From CAIPVR01 sp049316905 (lineage in GTDB: Bacteria; Actinomycetota; Acidimicrobiia; Acidimicrobiales; Microtrichaceae), in assembly GCA_049316905.1 (NCBI GenBank), contig JBMOJH010000048.1:1-23530 (forward strand): a stretch of 23,530 nucleotides of DNA. The letters run 5' to 3'. The position numbers and the translations under genes were made by a program. The notes below the pieces were generated by a model. The model saw nothing but the letters and a program-made list of their open reading frames with translations. It was not told the origin of the DNA and did no database searches. Of this stretch, positions 16,093 to 23,530 are shown one piece after another (the first letter of the stretch is position 1; the number at the start of each line of letters is the position of its first letter).

Positions 16093-17856
16093 GTGAACGA
16101 CGTCCCCTGGTCGCTGCACCAGCTCGCCGAAGTGCTCGCCGCGTTCTCGATCGACGATCCCGACGCGGTGCGCAGCGCGGTGGACCGGGTCGCCGAGGCG
16201 GTCGACGCCGAGGTGGCCCTGCTGATCGACGGGGGCCGGGTGGGGTACGCGATCGGCGTCACCCCCCAGGAGCGGGCGGAGCTGTCGGGGTCGGCCGCCA
16301 CGCGGCCCACGGTGTGCCGGCTCCGGGCCGGGGAGGTGCACCTCAGCTGGTCACCCCTGGGCGAGGACGGACTCCTCGTCATCGGCCGGGCCGATGAACC
16401 CTTCGACCTCGAGGAGCGCTCGATGCTGAGGGCGATGGCCCGCAGCATCGACCTCGGTGCCCAGGTGGTGGCTGCGGTCCGCTCGGAGCGGCGGGCCCGT
16501 GGCGCGCTCGACTCCGCGCTCGACGCCGCCGTGCACCAGGCCACCCACGACGACCTCACCGGGTTGCCCAACCGGGCCACGGTGATCGAGGAGCTCGCCC
16601 GGCGGCTGTCCACCCGTGATCCGAGCGCGGCGGTGCTGTTCGTGGACGTCGACCGGTTCAAGCAGGTCAACGACGCCCACGGCCACGCGGCCGGTGACCG
16701 GTATCTGGCCGAGGTGGCCCGCCGGCTGCGCGGCGCGGTCCGCGACGGCGACCTGGTCGGCCGCCTCGCCGGCGACGAGTTCATCGTGGTCAGTGACCGC
16801 ACGGGTCCGGGCCAGGCCGAACGGCTCGCCGACCGGCTCCTCGCCGTGATGGCCCGGCCGATGGACCTGGAGGGCCGTTTGCTGGTGCCGTCCGCCTCCG
16901 TGGGCATCGCGGTCTGGCCGACTGCCGGCCCCGACGGCGACCCGCACGGCCGACCCCCCGCCGCGGACTCCCTCGTGGACGACGCGGACCTCGCCATGTA
17001 CCGCGCCAAGCAGCAGGGCCGCGGCCGGGCCGCTCGGTTCGAGCCCTCCCTGCGGGAGGCCGCCCGGCGCCGCGTCGAGGTGGAGGTGGAGCTGTCACGG
17101 GCCCTCGCGGGTGACGAGCTCGAGGTGTGGTTCCAGCCGGTGGTGCGGCTCGCCGACCGCGAGGTGATGGGCCTGGAGGCCCTCGTCCGATGGCGCCATC
17201 CGGTCCGGGGCCTGCTCCAGCCCGACGAGTTCGTCCCGGTGGCCGAGGAGACCGGCCAGGTCGTGGCGATCGACGACCACGTCCTCCGGCGCTCCTGCGA
17301 GCTCGTGGCCGCGTGGAACGCGGAGCGCCCCGGCGCGCCGCTGAGCCTGTCGACCAACGTCTCGGCGCGCAGCTTCGCCGACCCGACCCTGCCCCACCGG
17401 GTGGCCGCCGCGCTCGACCACAGCGGACTCCCCGCCCGGGACCTGTTCCTCGAGATCACGGAGTCGGTGATGATGGAGGAGTCCATCGCGGAGACCGCCA
17501 CGATGGAGCAGCTGGTCGACCTCGGCGTGCGGCTCGCGGTCGACGACTTCGGCACGGGCTACTCCTCGCTGCGCTACCTGAAGCGGTTCCCCGTCGGGGT
17601 GCTGAAGGTGGACCGCTCCTTCACCGAGGGCCTCGGGGTCGACCGCGAGAACGAGGCGATCGTGCGGGCCGTGGTCGGCCTGGCGCGCTCCCTCCGGCTC
17701 GCCACGACCGCCGAGGGGGTGGAGTCCGAGGAGCACGTGGAGCGGCTCCGGGATCTCGGCTGCGAGTACGGCCAGGGCTTCCTGTTCGGTCGACCGGCCG
17801 ATGCGGCCACCACCGCGCGGCTGTGGCGGGCAGACTCGTCCGAACCTGCCCGATGA
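16093..17856 (+). CDS. GAF-like/GGDEF/EAL cyclic-di-GMP turnover protein
   Basis: The product is 587 aa, cytoplasmic. Residues about 8-135 form a GAF-like sensory domain. GGDEF domain (about 153-315): the active-site motif is AGDEF at 226-230, a common tolerated variant, preceded at the proper 5-residue distance by RDGD, an RxxD product-inhibition site. EAL domain (about 330-580): E362-A-L, Asn422 in STNVSARS, Glu454 in LEITES, Asp484-Asp485 in VDDFGTGYSS, Lys505 in LKVDRSF and Glu541 in AEGVESEE are all present, so phosphodiesterase activity is expected. It may be bifunctional, making or degrading c-di-GMP depending on the signal. The GTG start at 16093 lacks a good ribosome binding site and follows the FIST gene by 15 nt, implying co-transcription and a FIST-controlled activity. 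The stop is 37 nt from pgi. Confidence 0.93.
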   Translation: MNDVPWSLHQLAEVLAAFSIDDPDAVRSAVDRVAEAVDAEVALLIDGGRVGYAIGVTPQERAELSGSAATRPTVCRLRAGEVHLSWSPLGEDGLLVIGRADEPFDLEERSMLRAMARSIDLGAQVVAAVRSERRARGALDSALDAAVHQATHDDLTGLPNRATVIEELARRLSTRDPSAAVLFVDVDRFKQVNDAHGHAAGDRYLAEVARRLRGAVRDGDLVGRLAGDEFIVVSDRTGPGQAERLADRLLAVMARPMDLEGRLLVPSASVGIAVWPTAGPDGDPHGRPPAADSLVDDADLAMYRAKQQGRGRAARFEPSLREAARRRVEVEVELSRALAGDELEVWFQPVVRLADREVMGLEALVRWRHPVRGLLQPDEFVPVAEETGQVVAIDDHVLRRSCELVAAWNAERPGAPLSLSTNVSARSFADPTLPHRVAAALDHSGLPARDLFLEITESVMMEESIAETATMEQLVDLGVRLAVDDFGTGYSSLRYLKRFPVGVLKVDRSFTEGLGVDRENEAIVRAVVGLARSLRLATTAEGVESEEHVERLRDLGCEYGQGFLFGRPADAATTARLWRADSSEPAR

Positions 17857-17893
17857 GGGCCCACCGACCGGCCCCGATCCGCGAGGACCCACC

Positions 17894-19554
17894 GTGCCTG
17901 CAGCAACCCCCTCCGTCCCCCTGACCGAACGCCCGGCGTGGGCGGCCCTGAGGGCGCACCACGCGGAGGTCGCCGGTCGCCACCTGCGCGAGCTGTTCGC
18001 CGATGATCCGACCCGCGGGACCCGGCTCGCCGCGGAGGCCCTCGGCCTGTACCTCGACTACTCCAAGCACCGGGTGACCGACGAGACCGTCGGGCTGCTG
18101 GTCCGGCTGGCGGAGGAGTCCGGTCTGCGGGACCGGATCGACGCCATGTTCCGGGGTGACCGCATCAACGTCTCCGAGGACCGGTCGGTACTGCACGTCG
18201 CCCTGCGCCTCCCGCGGGACGCCACGTTGGTGGTGGACGGGGTGGACGTGGTCAACGAGGTGCACGACGTGCTCGACCGCATGGCCGCGTTCTCCCGCGA
18301 GGTACGCGCCGGCCGGTGGGCGGGTGCCACCGGCCGCCCGATCCGCAACGTGGTGAACATCGGCATCGGCGGCTCCGACCTGGGTCCGGTCATGGCCTAC
18401 GAGGCCCTCCGCCATGTCAGTGAGCGCGGCATGACCTTCCGCTTCGTGTCGAACATCGACGGCACGGACCTCGTGGAGGCCACCCGCGACCTCGATCCCG
18501 CCGAGACGCTGTTCATCGTGTCGTCGAAGACCTTCACCACGCTCGAGACGATGACGAACGCCCGCTCCGCCCGCGACTGGCTGGTGGGTGCACTGGGCGA
18601 CGAGTCCGCGGTGGCCCGGCACTTCGTGGCGGTGTCGACCAACGCCGGGGCGGTCGCCGCGTTCGGCATCGATCCCGCCAACGTGTTCGGCTTCTGGGAC
18701 TGGGTCGGCGGCCGCTACTCGATGGACTCGGCGATCGGCCTGTCGACGATGCTGGCGATCGGCCCGGACGCCTTCGGCGACCTGCTGCGCGGGTTCCACG
18801 ACCTCGACGAGCACTTCCGCACGGCGCCCTTCGACCGCAACCTCCCCGTGCTGATGGGTCTCCTCGCCGTCTGGTACCGCAACTTCTTCGATGCCCAGAC
18901 GGTGGCCGTGTTGCCCTACGAGCAGTACCTGAAGCGGTTCCCGGCCTACCTGCAGCAGCTCACGATGGAATCCAACGGCAAGCACGTCACGCTCGACGGC
19001 ACCCACGTGGAGGTCGACACCGGGGCGATCTACTGGGGAGAGCCCGGGACCAACGGCCAGCACAGCTTCTACCAACTGCTGCACCAGGGCACGACGCTCG
19101 TGCCGGTGGACCTGATCGGCTTCGCCCGCACGCCGAACCCGCTCGGCGCGCACCATGACCTGCTCACCGCCAACGTGTTCGCGCAGGCGCAGGCCCTGGC
19201 GTTCGGTCGCACGGCGGAGGAGGTGCGCGCCGAGGGGACGCCGGAGGCGGTGGTGCCGCACCGCGTGATGGAGGGCAACCGTCCCTCGTCGGTGATCCTC
19301 ACCGACGAGATCTCCCCCTACCGGCTCGGCACACTCGTGGCGCTGTACGAGCACTCGGTGTTCACCCAGGGCGCCGTCTGGGGCATCGACTCGTTCGACC
19401 AATGGGGCGTGGAGCTGGGCAAGGTCCTCGCCGGCCGCATCGCGCCACAGCTCGCGGAGGGCGCTCCGGCGCCCCCCGGCCAGGACTCGTCCACCGACGA
19501 GCTCGTGCGCCGGTACCTTCGTCTCAGCAGCCACGGCGAGGGGAGCCCACCCGC

Positions 19555-19558
<4 letters not shown>
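17894..19558 (+). CDS. pgi: Glucose-6-phosphate isomerase
   Basis: The product is 554 aa. It interconverts fructose 6-phosphate and glucose 6-phosphate in the cytoplasm. The GTG at 17894 has GAGGA 6 nt upstream. Substrate-phosphate loop SSKTFTTLETMTNA starts at 210, the signature VGGRYSMDSAIGLS is present, and GEPGTNGQHSFYQLLHQGT holds the catalytic Glu383. Lys510 in FDQWGVELGK is the conserved lysine. The His that E. coli Pgi has in THNPL (His386, ring opening) aligns with Pro414 (RTPNPL); from memory, other actinobacterial enzymes also vary there, so this need not mean loss of activity. It is the first gene of the five-gene pentose phosphate unit; its TGA overlaps the ATG of the next gene. 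No distinct promoter was recognised in the 37 nt before it. Confidence 0.96.
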
Positions 19559-20607
<1,049 letters not shown>

Positions 20608-20609
20608 CG

Positions 20610-21308
20610 GTGCAGCACACCCTCGAGGTCGTCGACGACGGCGACGCCCTCGCTCGCCGGGCCGCGGCATGGGTGGCTGCCCGACTGCGCGACACCGTGG
20701 CCGCACGCGGCGCCGTGTCCTTCGCGGTGAGCGGTGGCCGCACCCCGTGGGCCATGTTCGCCCACCTCGAGCACGAGGACGTGCCGTGGGAGCAGGTGGT
20801 GCTCTACCAGGTGGACGAGCGGGTGGCGCCCGCGGACGACCCCGACCGGAACCTGGGCCACCTGCGCGCCGCGCTGGCCGGCGCCCCGGCCGACGTGCGG
20901 CCGATGCCGGTGGAGGCCGACGACCTCGCCGCCGCGTGCGCGGAGTACGCCGCGGGCATCCCCGAGCGGTTCGACCTCGTGCACCTCGGCCTGGGTCCCG
21001 ACGGCCACACGGCGTCGTTGGTGCCCGGCGATCCGGTGCTCGACGTGGTGGACCGCCTCGTCGCCACGACGGGCGGGACCTACCAGGGCCGTCACCGCAT
21101 GACGCTGACGTACCCGGCGCTGGCCCGCGCGGACCAGCTGCTGTGGCTGGTCGAGGGTGACACCAAGCGCGAGGCGCTCGAGGGCCTGCTCGCCGGCCGG
21201 CGGGACCTGCCGGCCGGTCGGGTGACGGCCGGGGCGTCGTTGATCATGGCCGACCGGGCCGCAGCCGGTCCGGGGCCGACCGGACACCACGAAGGGAGCG
21301 GCGCGTGA
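20610..21308 (+). CDS. pgl: 6-phosphogluconolactonase
   Basis: The product is 232 aa, normal for the DevB/Pgl family. It hydrolyses 6-phosphoglucono-delta-lactone to 6-phosphogluconate. SGGRTP at 41-46 is the phosphate-binding loop, QVDERV around 67-72 and HLGLGPDGHTASL from 125 are the family signatures. The GTG at 20610 begins 2 nt after the gnd stop; the gene ends in a GTGA overlap with rpiA, so the reading frames are coupled. Possible upstream in-frame starts inside gnd would add a non-conserved N-terminus and are not favoured. Confidence 0.95.
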   Translation: MQHTLEVVDDGDALARRAAAWVAARLRDTVAARGAVSFAVSGGRTPWAMFAHLEHEDVPWEQVVLYQVDERVAPADDPDRNLGHLRAALAGAPADVRPMPVEADDLAAACAEYAAGIPERFDLVHLGLGPDGHTASLVPGDPVLDVVDRLVATTGGTYQGRHRMTLTYPALARADQLLWLVEGDTKREALEGLLAGRRDLPAGRVTAGASLIMADRAAAGPGPTGHHEGSGA

Positions 21309-21949
21309 GCGCGGAGCAGGAGAAGCGGACAGCGGCGGTGGCCGCCGCGGAGCTGGTCGAGGACGGGATGACCGTCGGGCTGGGGACGGGCACCACGGTG
21401 GCCCACCTGCTCGACGCGCTGGCGGCAAGGGGCCTGCGAGGCATCCGGTGCGTCTCCACGTCGCCGGCCACCGAGGCGAGGGCCACGGAGCTCGGCATCC
21501 CGACCGAGGACTTCGCGGGTGTCGACGCCTTCGACATCGCGATCGACGGCGCCGACCAGGTCAGCCCCGACTTCTGGCTCGTGAAGGGGGGCGGCGCGGC
21601 CCACACCCGGGAGAAGGTGGTGGCGGCCAGCGCGGCGCGCTTCGTGGTGATGATCGACTCGTCCAAGACGGTCGACGCGATCACGGCGCCGATCCCGCTC
21701 GAGCTCCTCGAGTACGGGCTGCCGACCACGCTGCGCCGCCTCGGCGACGTCGAGCTCCGTGATGTGCCGCGGAGCCCCGACGGGGGCGTGATCGCGGACT
21801 ACCTCGGTGAGGTGGGGGACCCGGCAGAGCTCGCGGCGCGCCTGTCGGCCACCGCCGGTGTGGTCGACCACGGCCTGTTCCCGCCCGGGATGGTCAGTGA
21901 CGTCGTGATGGGTCGCGGCGACGAGGCGGTGTGGCTGGAGCGCCGGTGA
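21305..21949 (+). CDS. rpiA: Ribose-5-phosphate isomerase A
   Basis: The product is 214 aa, usual for RpiA. It isomerises ribulose 5-phosphate to ribose 5-phosphate. The phosphate loop GLGTGTT is at 25-31, IDGADQV (Asp81, Asp84) and LVKGGGAAHTREK (Lys94, catalytic Glu103) are intact, and the C-terminal DHGLFPPGMVSDVVMG matches the family. The GTG at 21305 has GAAGGGAG upstream and overlaps the pgl stop by 4 nt; the gene in turn ends in a GTGA overlap with zwf. Confidence 0.95.
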   Translation: MSAEQEKRTAAVAAAELVEDGMTVGLGTGTTVAHLLDALAARGLRGIRCVSTSPATEARATELGIPTEDFAGVDAFDIAIDGADQVSPDFWLVKGGGAAHTREKVVAASAARFVVMIDSSKTVDAITAPIPLELLEYGLPTTLRRLGDVELRDVPRSPDGGVIADYLGEVGDPAELAARLSATAGVVDHGLFPPGMVSDVVMGRGDEAVWLERR

Positions 21950-23361
21950 CCGCGGCCGCCCCGCCCGACCCGCAGGTGGTGGTGCTCTTCGGCGCCACCG
22001 GCGATCTGGCCGCCCGCAAGCTGCTGCCGGGCTTCCTGCGCCTGTCCGAGGTGGGCCTCATGCCCTCGGGGTACCGCATCATCGGCACCTCGCCCGACTC
22101 GCTCGACCGGGACGGGTTCGTGGAGCACGTGCGCGACGCGGTGGACCGCTTCGGCCGGGTACCGGCCTCCGGGGCCGGATGGGATGCGTTCGCCGCGTGC
22201 CTCGAGTACGTGCCGAGCACCAGCACCGGGATGGACGCCCTCGCCGCCGCGGCGTCCGCCGCCCGGACCGCGCTCGGTTCCTCGTGCGGCCTCGTGCACT
22301 ACCTCTCCATCCCGCCGGCGGCCATGGCCGACATCGTGGGCGGGCTCGGGGCGTCGGGTCTCTCCGCCGACGGCGCCAAGGTGGTGCTCGAGAAGCCGTT
22401 CGGCACCGACCTCGATTCCGCCGTGGCGCTCAACGGTCTCCTGCACTCCGTGTTCGCGGAGGAGCAGATCTTCCGGATCGACCACTTCCTCGGCAAGGAG
22501 GACGTGCAGAACATCCTCGCGGTGCGGTTCTCGAACCAGCTGTTCGAGCCGGTGTGGAACCGCCACCACGTGGCGCAGATCCAGATCGACGTCCCGGAGA
22601 CGCTCGGCGTGGAGGACCGCGCCGCCTTCTACGAGGCCACCGGCGCGTTCCGCGACATGGTGGTGACCCACCTGTTCCAGGCGCTCGGCTTCGTGGCCAT
22701 GGAGCCGCCCGCGGCCTTCAGCGCCGAGGCCCTCGCCGCGAACCGTCAGGCGGTCTTCGACGCGCTGGCGCCGCTGGATCCGGCGCGGGTCGCCCGGGGC
22801 CAGTACCGCGGGTACCGCGACCTGCCGGCGGTGGCCGACGACTCCGACACCGAGACGCTGGTGGCGGTGGAGGCCCGGATCGACAACGACCGCTGGGACG
22901 GCGTCCCGGTGTACCTGCGCACCGGCAAGCGCATGGCCGAGGGCCGCCGCGTGGTCACCCTGACCCTGCGCGAACCGCCGCTGCACATGTTCCCCGAGCT
23001 CGACGGCTCCGGGCCCGACGAGCTGGTCTTCGAGATCGGCGAGCCCGGGGGCATCCGCATCGACTTCCTGTCGAAGGCGCCGGGGCCGGACATGGTGCTC
23101 GGGCCGGCGCAGCTCGACTTCGACTACGGGCGCAGCTTCGATCCCCGGGCCGAGCTGGAGGCCTACGAGCGCCTCCTCCACGACGTGATGGTGGGCGACC
23201 ACACGCTCTTCAACACCGCCGAGGGGATCGAACGCCTGTGGACCGTCGGGGCACCGCTCCTCGCCGCGCCGCGGCCCGTGGAGGAGTACGTGCCCGGCAC
23301 GTGGGGCCCGCCCTCGGTGCGCGACCTGCCCCCGGCGCCGGGCTGGCACCTGCCCGACTGA
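21946..23361 (+). CDS. zwf: Glucose-6-phosphate 1-dehydrogenase
   Basis: The product is 471 aa. It oxidises glucose 6-phosphate to the lactone, the first committed step of the oxidative pentose phosphate pathway. GATGDLA at 16-22 is the dinucleotide-binding fingerprint, EKPFG follows at about 150, and the active-site block is RIDHFLGKE at 177-185 (Tyr of the usual DHYLGKE replaced by Phe). YLRTGKRM is also present. The GTG at 21946 is chosen because it overlaps the rpiA TGA as GTGA; a GTG five codons earlier is possible. It is the last gene of the unit. No opcA, the allosteric partner often next to zwf in actinobacteria, lies in the window. Confidence 0.96.
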   Translation: MTAAAPPDPQVVVLFGATGDLAARKLLPGFLRLSEVGLMPSGYRIIGTSPDSLDRDGFVEHVRDAVDRFGRVPASGAGWDAFAACLEYVPSTSTGMDALAAAASAARTALGSSCGLVHYLSIPPAAMADIVGGLGASGLSADGAKVVLEKPFGTDLDSAVALNGLLHSVFAEEQIFRIDHFLGKEDVQNILAVRFSNQLFEPVWNRHHVAQIQIDVPETLGVEDRAAFYEATGAFRDMVVTHLFQALGFVAMEPPAAFSAEALAANRQAVFDALAPLDPARVARGQYRGYRDLPAVADDSDTETLVAVEARIDNDRWDGVPVYLRTGKRMAEGRRVVTLTLREPPLHMFPELDGSGPDELVFEIGEPGGIRIDFLSKAPGPDMVLGPAQLDFDYGRSFDPRAELEAYERLLHDVMVGDHTLFNTAEGIERLWTVGAPLLAAPRPVEEYVPGTWGPPSVRDLPPAPGWHLPD

Positions 23362-23370
23362 GTCGGTGGG

Positions 23371-23474
23371 GGTCACGGAGGTCAGGGTCACGGACGCCGT
23401 GGCCGTTCCCGGGACCTGCGCTCCTCGCTGCGCTCGTCGCAACGGTCCCGGTTCCGGCCACGACCTCCGTGACC
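23371..23474. terminator. Large imperfect hairpin at the end of the pentose phosphate unit
   Basis: The outer arms GGTCACGGAGGTC (23371-23383) and its exact complement (23462-23474) enclose inner arms of 18 bp (23399-23416 with 23444-23461, three central mismatches). A 15-nt bulge carries a second GGTCACGGA copy. The loop (23417-23443) contains the tract GCGCTCCTCGCTGCGCTCGTCGC, a motif type often repeated between genes of GC-rich bacteria. It lies 9 nt after the zwf stop, between convergent genes, so it is likely a bidirectional terminator or a dispersed repeat. Confidence 0.65.
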
Positions 23475-23483
23475 GAGGGAGCG

Positions 23484-23530
23484 TCAGTCCAGCAGGGCGG
23501 GGGCCCGGCGGCGCACCAGGTCGAGCACGG
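23484..23530 (-). CDS. C-terminal end of a convergent gene (partial)
   Basis: On the minus strand an open frame enters from the window edge and reads VLDLVRRRAPALLD before a TGA at 23484-23486. The amphipathic, Arg/Leu-rich composition and position just beyond the hairpin fit the end of a real gene convergent with zwf. Fourteen residues are too few to assign a family. Confidence 0.4.
   Translation of the reverse strand, partial: VLDLVRRRAPALLD

Noticed and set aside
14674..16341. N-terminal extension of the phosphoesterase frame across the FIST gene
   Set aside because: The frame stays open only because of GC content. The Tat signal and ribosome binding site place the start at 14673, and the FIST gene occupies the opposite strand.

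Overview
The DNA is very GC-rich, coding-dense, and uses many GTG starts, GTGA/ATGA stop-start overlaps and leaderless-type promoters. Together with four secreted lipoproteins carrying Pro/Gly/Thr-rich linkers after the lipobox, this suggests an actinobacterium, probably of the class Acidimicrobiia. That placement is inferred from style and gene content; there is no rRNA or marker gene here to prove it.

Left part (1-9305): a cell-envelope region. Two full-length paralogous beta-rich lipoproteins (181-2205 and 7221-9305), both with the same four-cysteine pattern, flank a PKD/beta-helix lipoprotein with a very large glycine-rich region (2326-4341) and a leishmanolysin-like (M8) metallopeptidase lipoprotein (5890-7131). 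Between them lies a divergent pair: an SDR oxidoreductase and a cysteine-free Rrf2-type regulator.

Middle part, minus strand (9355-14673): an overlapping three-gene unit encodes a fusion of a ceramidase-like (CREST) membrane hydrolase with a phospholipid acyltransferase, a small PLDc_N-like membrane protein and a class II fumarase. Upstream of it is a Tat-exported phosphoesterase of the acid phosphatase/phospholipase C family. Two of these four products therefore look like lipid- or phosphoester-acting enzymes.

Middle part, plus strand (14818-17856): a stand-alone FIST sensor protein is followed after 15 nt by a GAF-like/GGDEF/EAL protein with intact motifs. This looks like a sensor/cyclic-di-GMP module resembling NosP-type nitric-oxide sensing pairs.

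Right part (17894-23361): five tightly packed genes pgi-gnd-pgl-rpiA-zwf supply the complete oxidative pentose phosphate branch plus entry from fructose 6-phosphate. The 6-phosphogluconate dehydrogenase is the short form with an Asp at the cofactor-selecting position, suggesting NAD+ use. The window closes with a large imperfect hairpin and the last codons of a convergent gene. No tRNA, rRNA, CRISPR array, transposase, phage gene or att site was seen. The best candidates for something little described are the CREST-acyltransferase fusion, the FIST/c-di-GMP pair and the paired four-cysteine lipoproteins with their neighbours.
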